Positions 10,454-20,378 of a stretch of 20,378 bases of DNA are shown piece after piece (position 1 is the stretch's first letter; each line of letters opens with the position of its first letter). The notes beneath the pieces were generated by a model. The model saw nothing but the letters and a program-made list of their open reading frames with translations. It did no database searches and was not told where the DNA came from. The stretch is from Ectocarpus siliculosus (taxonomy: Eukaryota; Sar; Phaeophyceae; Ectocarpales; Ectocarpaceae), in assembly GCA_000310025.1 (NCBI GenBank), contig FN648925.1:1-20378 (forward strand). Reading direction: 5' to 3'. A program made the position numbers and the translations under genes.

Positions 10454-13400
10454 GTACAGACAACGTGGTTGTAGTGTGGAGCGCCTTTTGAGCCTCGATA
10501 GGTTTTTGTTTGAGCCTCCGTCAGTTCTCGGATGCTCCGGGATCAACATGATCAAGGTCTGGAAATTCAACACCAATGTCGAATGGACACAACTATCGGA
10601 GATTGTCGGCGGAACTCGTCACTATATCTATGTGCATGTGCAGCAGTATCGGTATACTGTAGCTTCGTCCAAGGTTGTGTGTGTGCGTGTCGCTTTATAC
10701 AGTAGAGCCTCAGACTACCTAATAGATGTTTTCTTTCGATACTCGGACCGTCATATCTGGGGAAATTAGCCCCGGCAACGTGTCCATGCTTCGCCGTAAA
10801 GGCGCAGGCCATGCCGACACTCCAATGAGTAACGTCATTGAGTCATGACTTCGCTCATGACCCCCGGCTTCGTGACCCGCTCATGATCAGATCATGACCG
10901 AGTCATGCGACGAGTTTGTACGTAGTGTGGGGCGTATTCGAACACTGTGTGCAGGTTAGATGCTCAGTTTCGGTCCGATTCCTTCCTCGTCCTTCCTTTC
11001 TCTCCCAGTCGCTCGCTATCGCTCACTCCCAGGCAACACTAACACGTGCCAGAGGGAACGTCATACCTTGCTCGTGCTGCCATTCATGGTTCCGTTGCTT
11101 GCTTCAAACTCGGAACACAACAAATCATCTACTGTAATGTTGGCAGTAGTGGTGGGTGTATTCCACAGGATACGCACGAATGTTCGGCCAGATGCTGGAT
11201 CATGATCCAGTCATGATCCTGCCACGATTATGATTGTGTCATTGCCGGGTCAACATGAGTTGGGCCAAGACCGTGACAGAGATGATCATGTCATGATCGG
11301 GTTATGACCCAGTTCATGCCCGTCACGACAGAGCCAAGACCCATGATCGGGTCATTGCTGAGCCGTACCCCGATCATCCCGATCATGACTGAGTCATGAT
11401 CAAAACCCCTCCATGTAAATATCAAAGCCCGCCGGTTGGGAATGGATTTCGCGGGGTACCACAATCAATCTTCGCCGTAGACCTCAAGACCGAATCATTA
11501 CTCATGTGCGTATGTGAACCACTTTCATTCAGCAAGGGAACAACCAAGCGTAGAGCCAAGATATACGAAAAATGCTTGGCCCCACTCTTTGAGCAGGTTA
11601 AATGTACGTACAGTAGTCTGAACCGTTTCGGACTTTGAGTACACTGTACTTCAATCATCCACTCAAGGTTTCCACGTGCGAACCGCTGCACTGATTGGCA
11701 CAACGCGCTACTTGCTGGCCTCAGGATGCCCTCGATGAGGTCAACCCTGGTGACGTCATCGAGGTCGGGCACGGAGATTACTGGGAAGATATCAAAACAA
11801 CGGTGGGTGGACGGCGGTGTGGCCTCGCATGTGCACTCAGGGTTGTCTGCATCTACAAAAGGCCATCGCGTGTACAGAAGCCCAGTCAGAAGTGGGAGTT
11901 CTACTGTAGTACTGCTGTCGTCGGTTGCGATACCATTGAGCGCCCACAAATGTTAGGCGTTCTTTTTTATTTTGAAGGGTCCCACTCTGCTGTGCCGTCG
12001 AACCTGTCGAGCAATGGCGTCTCGTGAGAATAGCACTGGACGGCCGCTTCTCGCGGCCAAGCCTTGATCTCGGTTCATTCTCTCACTTCATCGTCGCCGC
12101 TCTGTAGATCGATGGAACGGCCGACATGCCGATCACTATCCGCGGGGCTGGGGGGACGGACGACAGAGACAACGTGGTTCTGCGCGGCGATGGCACTAGC
12201 AGCAGGGTCTTCGAAGTCAAGCACGACTACTACATCATCGAGGTGCGAATATCGTCGGCTACGGCGCCGCATGCACTGCGAAAACATCATGACTACTTCA
12301 CTGTGTATATATTGTTAGTGGGCCGAACGCAGCCGCGCATTCATATCGGTCGTTGAGGACCGAAGAACTCCAAAGGATAGGCCAACATGGAGGTGGCCTG
12401 TGATGGCGAAGTGCCATCATGACAACTGAAGCGCTGCTTCGATGCAAATCATTGGTACCACACGTAACCGGGCAGGCGAGTATACTTACTCTATGCCGCA
12501 ATATACCTATTGGATGTCGCATGCTAGCGATCGAGTCGCCGAGTACATGGGCGACGTCATGGGCGTGTGGTGCATGGTATTTTCGTCTGGAGCGTTGTCG
12601 TGCCCTTTGGCGCTTGTCATAGTATCAGGCCTGCCTCTAAAGGCATTCGCGAGCAAGGAGTGAAGAGCATCATCACTCGACCATGCGTGTGGCGAACAAC
12701 CAACTATCAGACGCTGTGGTAAAACGAACAATTCTTGCCGTGTCCGCTCGCCCCAACCAGGACTTCACAGTGAACGGAGACGCGGAAGATGATCCAGACC
12801 GCGGTACGGGTTCCGATTCCATCAAGGAATTGTGGCGCGACATACTAATCTACGCCACCGGTAGGAGATTTCCCAACCATGGCGTCGTTGCTTTGGTGTA
12901 AGCGGCTCCCTTTGTAGAGGTTTCGTTGATACTGTTGTTTCCGTTGCCAAGATCGTCTCGGGGCCCCATCCCAAGGTTGTTCGCAACCCTCCACAACGAC
13001 AAGACCACAAAGTTACAATACCACAAAGGAAACGCTTGCAACGGGAAAGCTTTGGCTGGACAAGTGCAGAGGGGTCCGTTCCTCGCGTCCGTTGTACGAG
13101 AAACGTGCTGATGGTAAACCCTAGTGGCCCGTCGTCGCCGATGTCTGGCCATTTATTTGTCTTGACTGTCAACGTTGGCATGGCCCCTGTGGCTATCCAC
13201 GCGTGCAACGAAAGCTCAGGCCGCTACTCCCCCTCCCACCTATACTCACCCAGTTCGTTGTAACGCATGGATGTTGACCGTTGTTTCCACTCCCTCCGTC
13301 GGTCAACCAGGCGGGCGGGAGCCTACCGAAAGAGATGGGGGCTATGTTTCTGGCATAGACGGCCTGGTAATTCGCAACATGGCGATTGCCAATGCCGGTG

Positions 13401-16400
13401 GCGAGTGCATCCGCTTACGCGGTAAGCGGAGAAGCAACAAATAGTGTTCTCGTCGCACACACGGGGTCCGTCTCTCGCATGCGAAGTGCGGTGACCAACT
13501 ATTCGTTGCCGTCAATTTCTTCTCGCACGAATCGATGCTAACTGCCGCGTTCATTCGAAAACGTGAGCGTGCTGTGTCGCGTGTTTGAGTGTCTGATGCT
13601 CGGTCGTACGCAGTGCTTCAAGGGCGTGCTACGTGCAAATTTCCCTTGTCTCCGTGAAGCCAGCTGTTCTTCAAGCAGTCTCCAGTTGCGTCTCAGAGGA
13701 CAAAGTCTGACTGCGTCTAGAGTGAACTCATGCGCAGGCGGCACAAATTGGAATCACTATTGTTAACACCTCGAACCATTTTTCCTTTCGGCGTTCGTGC
13801 TCTACTTCCACCAAACACGCGGCCGCTCCTGCCGCTGCCCATCTTTCCTCTCAAGACCACGTGACGTACGCCGAGGTGTACGGCAACACTATCACCGACT
13901 GCGGTAAGCTTCAGCCATAGCCTTTTTCAATGCCTTAGCACAAGCTCCACATCGCTGACACCAGGGCTGGCGAACCCTAGTACCCAAACAATAACCTCCA
14001 CCCCACCCCATCTCTTGCTTTCCGACGCTCCCGTTCCCGTCTTCGTGCGCCCAGGAATCTACGACTTCAGGTTCGAGTAGCCCCAATGCACCCAGGCTCG
14101 ACCTGATTCGACTTGAAGAGCGGCGCGTTCTTGACATGTCAAGCGATTTTTCCCGAAATACCTCGCGTTACGCGTTTACCGGTGGCGGGCCTGGGTGGTT
14201 TGTTTTGTAGTTTGGTGGGGTGCGCAGAAAAAACCGGTGCAAGCGAACCCGTCAAACAGTTTGTTGTGCGGGGTGGAAAAGAGAGTGGCCGCTTCGAAAT
14301 TCTCTGTTGCAGTCACAGTAGCGCGTCACGCCCGCACCTCTCGCTGGTACGTTCTGTTCCAATTCTTCTTCCCTCCACCCTTTCGGCCTTATCCTCCGTG
14401 TCATCTCCTTCCTCCCGCTCCCTCCCCCCCCGGGCTTCCACGCACCTGAAGGGAAGAAGGCACTGAGGGCAAGAACGGGGAAGGTGTATGTGAGTGGGAC
14501 CAAACAACGAGAGTACTCTGGCGTGATTTATTCCCGGGGTAGGCGTGCGGTTGCAGTCAACAATGACAGGAACTGTCGCACAGTTTGAAGCATGACGGTG
14601 CCGTTAACAACGTCCAACAGTTCGGATTCTACGGATTTTAGTCAAGCACCTTGCCGCAATGAGCGTCAACGATGTCCTGCTGAGGCTACGCCGAAAGTGT
14701 ACGCTTCGTGCTTGGGTCCCCCGCATGGGCCAGGCGTCTTTCGGAAGTGAGAAATGTGTAGGCAACTTTCGCCACTCATAGAAACGTTGGACAATACACC
14801 CAAATCATGGTACAGTGTGTGTGTGCTTCGACATGTTTATTGTCTCCCCTCTGACATGTTTCGATGGTCAACACGCAGATATCGGAACCTCCAGCACTCA
14901 GTGGGACGACGGTGACAATTGGAGTGACGGGCCGGACGTGTGCCAGGGTATCACAGTCCGTGACAACTTCATCAGGACAAAGGTAAGGGAAGAAGAATCG
15001 AACCTCGTCATCATGCTTACCACGAAAACAAATGTGCGCATTAACGTCATCGTACATCACTGCATGATATGTTGGTTAGAGCTGCACTTTGTCATACGTC
15101 GTGCCAGAACCAAGCATCACAGCGTCATGTTGCGACAATTATCGCGAGCTTCATGGCATTTGACACGAGGTTGGTGATCTCAAACGGACAGACAGGTTTA
15201 GAATCGAATCGAAAAAGGCAGGAACCTGTTAGTTGCCGGACTCGAAGCCCGACAACGACGCAAAGCGCAAGTTTCCCGCAAAACGATTGCCCGTTGTGGT
15301 TTGATGCTTGGCGAATTGGGGGTGAGGTGAGACTCTCTGCGATCTGCTAATAGGGCGGTGTACTTTATGCAGTTGCGGCCGCTCCTCGCCGGTTACCAGA
15401 TTACCAGAAGTCCGCCTTGTCCGCACGAACTCATGTTCGCTCCGTGGCCACTACTGCGCTGTACTACTTCCATCAGGGTAACGAAGGCATTGAAGTGAAA
15501 GAAGGAACCGTTGAAACCCTGATCGAGGGCAACGAGGTGTACATGCAATACGACGCTGAGTCCGGAGGTGAGTCGGAGAGGCGAGGACAGAGAGATCAAA
15601 CAGCTCCGGTTGTTCACACAACGAGTCGGCGAGACATTGATTGATTGGAGTATGAAAACATTGAGTAACAGTCTTGGACCCGGTCTATCACATACCTGGG
15701 ACGCATCTTAAAGATTGCCCCAATCGCCACAGGAGAAACAACGTTGTCACAAGTCTTGATTACTCGTGCAGCATTGTACACGATGCATCCGGCTTACGCA
15801 AAACATGTGATGGGAATTCGTCTTCTCCCGGTGATGTCATGCACACTTCGAGGTTTTCCGGAGCACGAAAGTGTGTGTACCCAAACTGTAGGCTTTTTCG
15901 ATAGCGCAAGACGTTTCCCCTGAGATGCGTCTTCGCACCAACCTTCTGCGGGGGCACAGAAGCAATCGCGAATACCACTCGAGCAACTACAACGAAAGCA
16001 AATATCGCCATTTGTGGGCAGGCATCGGAAGCCGAGGTGACCGGAGCATCATCCGCTACAACCACATCGAAGACACGGACGGGGCGGGTGTCCGTTTAGG
16101 AGGCCACACGGTGGACGGCATTGAGTACGGCGCCAACAACCAGGTGCTGGTGTGACCTCAGGCATACACCGAGAGTTCTGAGTGTATGCGATGGAAAGGT
16201 GCCGCGGTTTCCCCCACACGGGTAGCGCTTGTTTTCGTGACATTCAAAGGCTGGACCAAGGAAGGTTCGTCCGAGGAAGTTTCATCTCACCCGAATATTT
16301 ACTTCTGCCGTCAACGTGGTGGGTGTCCAACAGTAGGACGCTGCTCTCACCGTGAGTCAGATACTTCTTTGACCCCCATCCTACCTCGGTTGAAAGGCTG

Positions 16401-19400
16401 AATATTTCGCACCGTTACACAGACACGCACCTACCTGTCGACGGCTTCCCCAGGTCCCCCAGGAACTTGAACGCCGAGGGCGACATCGCCTCGTCGCCGA
16501 TTTCGGATAGATAGTGTTTTCGAGCCGGAACATCTTCCCACGCATCGACTTGGAAGAGATGAGACGGTGTCGAGCGAGTCCACATACAACAGTCAGTGAT
16601 GATTCAACCAACTCATACGCGAACCACGGCCTCCCGTCCCTCCTCCCGCCCCCCCGGCCCTCTACCTATCCGGCCCGTCCGCGCATGCAACAGGTATACG
16701 AAAACACCATGGTCAACTGCCGGGCCTCCGGAATAAAGGTCATGGTTACTCCCCAGGGTCAGATCTGCGGCAACGACATCGAGGTTCCTGACACCGATGA
16801 TGACGCCGACGTGAGTGTTGAGCCCTAGATTGGAGACCGATATTTTCCCTGGCCTGCTGTTCTGGTGGGTACGATACTCAAGGGTGGCGGGGGGCGTTAC
16901 GGCCATCGATCACAAGTACTTGGTGGATACTTCCTTAGAAAAAACCCAGATCATGGGGGTAGGAGCCGCTTTTCTGGCCTCCAAGGTTACTACCGAAACC
17001 TGACATATGTTTTGAACATGACCCACAACACCCGTCTCCATAGTAGAAGAGCACACAATAGGGAGTGGCAAGTGGCTCTGTTGCAGGAATGTAGCTCGGT
17101 TCCGCGTCAGTCCCCGCTGAACCACGTCCGATAATGATTGATTCAGAGAACAAGCAGGAGCGCGGCCGCCTTTGCCACTCCTCTGAGCTCCGTCTTCCTC
17201 TCTCTCTCTTTCTCTCTCTCGCTTCCTCTCTCTCTCTCTCTCCCACTCTCTTTCTCGCTCTCTCCTTGCACTGGGCGTCATGAACGCAGTACAACTATTC
17301 CGGAGGAGCCTACTACTACGACCCGTTGATACCCTGTGACTCTTCGTCCTCATCGGCGCCTGGGTCAACCTCTGCATCGGTGAGCTCGATTCTCTTATAG
17401 AATACACTAGCGAGAGAGAACACTAGCAAAAGAGAGACCGAGATACGATGGCGACAAGGCGTAGTGCGATCTACTTGTCTTGCTGGAGCCGTCCATTCGA
17501 TCGCGAGATGTAGGTGTGGGCCGTTCGTTCTTTGCTCGGGTAGCGAGACTCGTCCATTGTCTCCGATGTGCTGCTTGGTATCACAACTCCAGTAAGGTCT
17601 TGGCGCGTTCTGATACCAAACGTTTCGAATCGGCTGTCATTTGCATTTTGCCGTTTACATAGAAGTCGAAGTACCCGCAGCACCAGGTAGCAGTAATCTC
17701 TGGTTGTTCCGCTCTGTTGGGACTGGAAGCCGCTTGGTCTAGTTGTATTATAGGCTCCGCTTGGTCTTGTTGTATTGTAGGCTCGACACTTGATATTCGG
17801 GCGACCATGCATGGATAGATGCGCGGGAGGGAAGTTAAACACCGCCGAGGCGTGCAATGGGCGATTCACCCTCTGGCGTGGAAAGGTTCGGTTCGTGCAT
17901 GCATGTGCGTGTGCACTTAGGGGCAGGGTGTGAGCGAAGCCCTCCTCATGGGTGCAAGGCGGCGGCATGCGGGCCGCACAATATATCCGTGGCCGACGCG
18001 ACCACGGGCCTTAGTTCTTCAGCCAAAGAGGCAACATTCGTGGAGTAGTGTAGCGCATAATAGGTAATGCAGAGTGCGCCCACATAGTGATACACTCCAG
18101 ATGTGAGGATGGAAACGAACTACATGGAAAACAACGACTACAGTAACCCTCATAACAAGCGCGTTTCGTTGTCGTGTGCCCAGGTGACCCCGGCACCTGA
18201 GCCAACGCCCGAGGCAACGACCGAGGCATTTGCCGAGGCAATGAACGAGGAATCCTCCGAGCCAACGATCGAGTCAACAATCGCGCCAACGCCTGCGGCA
18301 ACGCTCGAGCCAACGACCGAGCCAACGCCCGCGGCAACGACCGTCCCGACGTCTGAAGCAACGATCGCGCCAACGATCGCGCCAACGCCTGCGGCAACGC
18401 TCGAGGCAACGCCTGCGGGAACGCTCGAGCCAACGGCTGAAGCAACGATCGCGCCAACGACCGAGCCAACGACCGAGCCAACGGCTGAAGCCGGTGAGTA
18501 TTTCCGAAGACAGACCAATCCTCCTGCCCTTGCTGTACGCTACCACTCAGTATGTTAGAATGTATGCCATAATGGTATGGGACATTACAAGAATGATACT
18601 GTAGTCCCAATGTGCCCCAAAATTCCAAACCGAACGGCACCGATACTTAGGGGAAATCGACCGCGTTGTACGCTGGGTTGGGGAGCCAAAATTCGGGTAT
18701 GAGTGGGGATAAGTATCCAACCATCATGATCCACAGCAAGTACCCCACACGCACACACAAATAGCCATCTGGCGGCGGGGCGCGTTTGAAGGCCTCCCTG
18801 AAAGGGCGACGTGAAGAAGGCGGTGCAGAAACAATACAGGGTACAAGAAATCTAAGCGATCGAAAAGGAGCGCGTACACGAGCATTGGACCTATTGGCGT
18901 CGCCGTGCTATCTGTTGGGCAGTCACGCCGAAAAACATACATGATTCACAAGAGCAGGGACAACTCGTAGCGGGAGAGAGTGTTCCACACAGGAAAACCG
19001 ACAGATGGTTCGAAAACGTGAGGGGGAGCCGAAACGACACTACTGTAGTTCTTGGCCGACGCCAACAATGACGAGAAAGCAGAACATGCTTGCTGTGCGA
19101 AGTATTGGCAGACTGTTCCACTAGGAAGTCCCAGTATTTTGGAAGACTGCTGATAATGCGGGAGAAGAGACAACGACAGCGACGTCTTGGCATAGAACAG
19201 CAGCAGGGGAACTGTCACCCACCGCATGGCCGAAGGATGAAAACATATTGTATGGAAAGCGTGCTATTGAGCTACAGCAGTATAGTGGGCAACATGAGTT
19301 TGGGGGAATAATACATAGCAGCACAACAAGTCCATCGAAATGAACACGAAATGAAGTAGTAGGCTGCGGTCCCGTACGTGTTATTGAGAAGCTTGGTTGG

Positions 19401-20368
19401 TCGCCCTGCTGCGCCACTAAAAAACAACAAACGAGCACACTCCGTTCCAACTATCACCAACATTTTTCGCGTACTTCTCGCGCCCGCACGACCCGATCTC
19501 CAACCCGTACGTTTCAAGAAACAGAGAGTACGTGTCGCGACGGCATTGAGGGCATCGACGGCCGCGTCGTCTGCTGCCCGCTCGAGTGTGGCCAGTGCGG
19601 AGGGACGGGATGCAGCACTTCTGGCGCCGCGTACGGTCTTGGCGCTGACTCTTGCTGTAGAGAACCGGTCAGTTCTAGCGGCAAATACTGTGACGACACC
19701 GGCGAAGCCCCATGCATCTACGGCAGTGCCCCCGATGCTGACGACGACGACGACAACGACGACACCAACGAGGGTGATGCTGAAGACGACGATGACGAAG
19801 GTGAACGCCATAGCAGTCTGGTAGCCCAAGCCTCCTGTCCGCTTACAGTGGCTATGTGCCATGAGCAAGGATATGCGTCGTGGAAAATCTTGATAGCAGT
19901 GCTGCCTGCACCTCAAAATTTCGAACTCACCATCACATAACCAAACCGAAATTCATTGGACTTGTCCGTTTCAAAACAGAGAGTACGTGCAGCAATGGCC
20001 TCGAGGGCATCGACCACAGAGGCGAGATCTGTTGTTCGCTCGGGTGTGGCCAGTGCGGAGGTCCAGGATGCGACGCTTCGGGCGCTTCGAACGGTCTCGG
20101 CGCTGAGTCTTGCTGCCCACCAGAGGTGCACGATAGCGGTAGATACTGTGACGACACCAACGAGGCCCCGTGTATCATTATAGCCGACGGCGACCACAAC
20201 GACGACGACGACGACCATAACGACGACGACCACAACGACGACGACGATAACGACGACAACGACGACGACGATGATGACGACGACCACGACGACAACGATG
20301 ACGATGAGGACGACGACGACGATAACGACGACGACGATGACGACCACGATGACGACCACGCTGCCTGA
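10355..20368 (+). CDS. Secreted beta-helix / 10-Cys / poly-Asp protein, complete 16-exon gene (right copy)
   Basis: Spliced model, exons: 10355-10453, 11725-11802, 12108-12242, 12761-12860, 13311-13421, 13856-13903, 14055-14070, 14452-14489, 14879-14982, 15477-15567, 16022-16143, 16694-16810, 17290-17379, 18184-18493, 19525-19800, 19980-20368. All 15 introns are GT-AG, all phases agree, and the coding length is 2124 nt (707 residues plus TGA). Order: signal peptide 1 to about 20; right-handed beta-helix about 22-360 with recurring G-N/D-x-I/V rungs (VRDNFIRTKGNEGIEV, IIRYNHIEDTDGAGV); Ser-rich 370-383; Pro/Thr/Glu linker 384-487; Cys module 488-551 plus acidic stretch; Cys module 580-644 plus Asp/His/Asn tail to 707. 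Opening words such as ISPGGTAFQ, NPGDVIEV and MPITIRG are typical of pectin-lyase-like folds. No family-specific catalytic set was recognised, so no lyase or epimerase activity is claimed. Likely secreted to the wall or matrix. The start is the ATG that opens the signal peptide. Least certain points are exons 7 and 8 and any missed alternative splicing. Confidence 0.83.
10843..11399 (+). repeat. TCATGA-rich degenerate repeat in intron 1
   Basis: Nine copies of the palindrome TCATGA (starts 10843, 10855, 10881, 10892, 11200, 11211, 11291, 11383, 11394) in about 560 bp, many as GATCATGATC or GAGTCATGA, in two clusters separated by about 300 bp. It lies inside the long first intron of the right gene. 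It could be an eroded minisatellite or a binding-site cluster. Confidence 0.7.
11725..17379 (+). CDS. Exons 2-13: right-handed beta-helix domain (right copy)
   Basis: Twelve exons of 16-135 nt carry residues 34-383. They read as successive beta-helix rungs: DALDEVNPGDVIEVG (exon 2), DNVVLRGDGTSSRVFEV (3), DFTVNGDAEDD (4), IDGLVIRNMAIANAGGECI (5), VTYAEVYGNTITDCG (6), GIYDF (7), KNGEGVY (8), GITVRDNFIRTK (9), GNEGIEVKEGTVETLIEGN (10), GSRGDRSIIRYNHIEDTDG (11), VYENTMVNCRASGIKV (12). The aromatic and Ser-rich exit is in exon 13 (YSGGAYYYDPLIPCDSSSSS). Three paired Cys-containing rungs could be disulphide linked. The fold assignment rests on this repeat pattern; the substrate is unknown. Confidence 0.78.
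17193..17264 (+). repeat. CT-rich microsatellite in intron 12 (right copy)
   Basis: Same tract as 1217-1288, with no length change that I can see. This is unusual for a dinucleotide repeat if the two copies are old, and so supports very recent duplication, gene conversion or an artefact. Confidence 0.85.
17730..17783 (+). repeat. Two tandem 27-bp units in intron 13 (right copy)
   Basis: Counterpart of 1754-1807, with the same two internal mismatches, showing that the small tandem predates the long duplication. Confidence 0.8.
18184..18493 (+). CDS. Exon 14: Pro/Thr/Glu/Ala linker (right copy)
   Basis: A 310-nt exon encoding 103 residues plus one base, nearly all P, T, E, A, I, S or L, built from three-residue units such as EPT, APT, AAT and EAT. 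Threonine is almost always ACG and proline CCA or CCC, so the DNA is a degenerate 9-18 nt repeat. It joins the beta-helix to the Cys modules. By analogy with other P/T-rich extracellular linkers it is probably extended and O-glycosylated. It is intact here, but its left counterpart carries a frameshift. Confidence 0.8.
19525..19800 (+). CDS. Exon 15: first 10-Cys module plus short acidic stretch (right copy)
   Basis: Residues 488-579. Ten cysteines spaced C-x12-CC-x3-C-x2-C-x4-C-x13-CC-x10-C-x7-C, with conserved words GIEGIDG, ECGQCGG and YCDDTGEAPCI, followed by an Asp-rich stretch of about 23 residues. The exon is symmetrical (phase 1 at both ends), so it can be duplicated or skipped without shifting the frame. 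I know similar Cys modules only from uncharacterised stramenopile extracellular proteins; their function is not known to me. Five disulphides are likely. Confidence 0.78.
19980..20368 (+). CDS. Exon 16: second 10-Cys module, Asp/His/Asn tail and stop (right copy)
   Basis: Residues 580-707. A second copy of the module with cysteine spacing C-x13-CC-x3-C-x2-C-x4-C-x13-CC-x10-C-x7-C (words GLEGID, GCGQCGGPGC, YCDDTNEAPCI). It is followed by about 60 residues made almost only of Asp, His and Asn, ending ...HAA and TGA at 20366-20368. The tail is an imperfect GAC/GAT repeat in which CAC (His) and AAC (Asn) differ from GAC at the first codon base. It is three residues shorter than the left copy. 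A polyanionic, His-containing tail suggests binding of divalent cations, but this is inference. Confidence 0.8.
20183..20359 (+). repeat. Coding (GAC)n-type trinucleotide repeat (right copy)
   Basis: Counterpart of the left tract. It has more GAT and fewer consecutive CAC units, and its unit order cannot be aligned base for base with the left copy, as expected of slippage or unequal exchange in a short tandem array. Confidence 0.88.
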
Positions 20369-20378
20369 AGGGGGAGCA

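Larger units (their letters stand above)
15977..20378 (+). repeat. Right copy of the long direct repeat
   Basis: Begins inside intron 10 of the right gene and runs to the window end, past the stop codon. The last bases (GGGGGAGCA against GGGGGAGTA) still align with one mismatch, so the right edge is also not visible. It holds exons 11-16 of the complete gene. Confidence 0.93.

Noticed and set aside
15714-15870. Possible extra exon reading NNVVTSLDYSCSIVHDASG between exons 10 and 11
   Set aside because: The acceptor has a poor pyrimidine tract and a weak donor is needed. Joining exon 10 directly to 16022 completes Gly (G|GC) and gives a smooth beta-helix reading, so this is left as intron.
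10355-17379. Assignment as mannuronan C5-epimerase or alginate lyase
   Set aside because: The fold is compatible and the host makes alginate, but I could not identify the catalytic residues of either family, so only the fold is named.

Overview
The window looks like nuclear DNA of a brown alga (Ectocarpales-like stramenopile). This is an inference from three things: short protein-coding exons separated by 150-1300 bp GT-AG introns, a 10-cysteine module of a type I associate with stramenopile secreted proteins, and a tyrosine-recombinase relic resembling a repeat family I associate with brown algal genomes. I see no bacterial operon, ribosome binding site, tRNA, rRNA or CRISPR array.

Layout. 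(1) 1-4402, plus strand: the 3' part (last six exons) of a multi-exon gene whose 5' part lies left of the window. (2) 4403-about 6480: T-rich 3' flank, then sequence without a recognisable gene. (3) About 6480-7850, minus strand: a frameshifted relic of a zinc-ribbon tyrosine recombinase. (4) 7850-10354: no recognisable gene, but several short palindromes and repeated copies of CTAC(A/T)GTAG. (5) 10355-20368, plus strand: a complete second copy of the gene in (1), reconstructed here as 16 phase-consistent exons encoding 707 residues.

The protein is a predicted secreted, modular product: signal peptide, a right-handed parallel beta-helix of about 340 residues (pectin-lyase-like fold), a Ser-rich stretch, a Pro/Thr/Glu/Ala linker of about 100 residues, a first 10-Cys module with an acidic stretch, and a second 10-Cys module with a long Asp/His/Asn tail. 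It is most simply read as a wall or extracellular-matrix protein. No enzymatic activity can be assigned from what is visible.

The first 4.4 kb and the last 4.4 kb are nearly identical direct copies 15,976 bp apart, so the window spans just over one period of a roughly 16 kb repeat. The left copy carries a 1-bp insertion that breaks the frame in the linker exon. The copies differ most in the last intron and in the Asp-rich tail. A tandem gene array, an assembly overlap or haplotype artefact, and a circularised or terminally redundant contig all remain possible.
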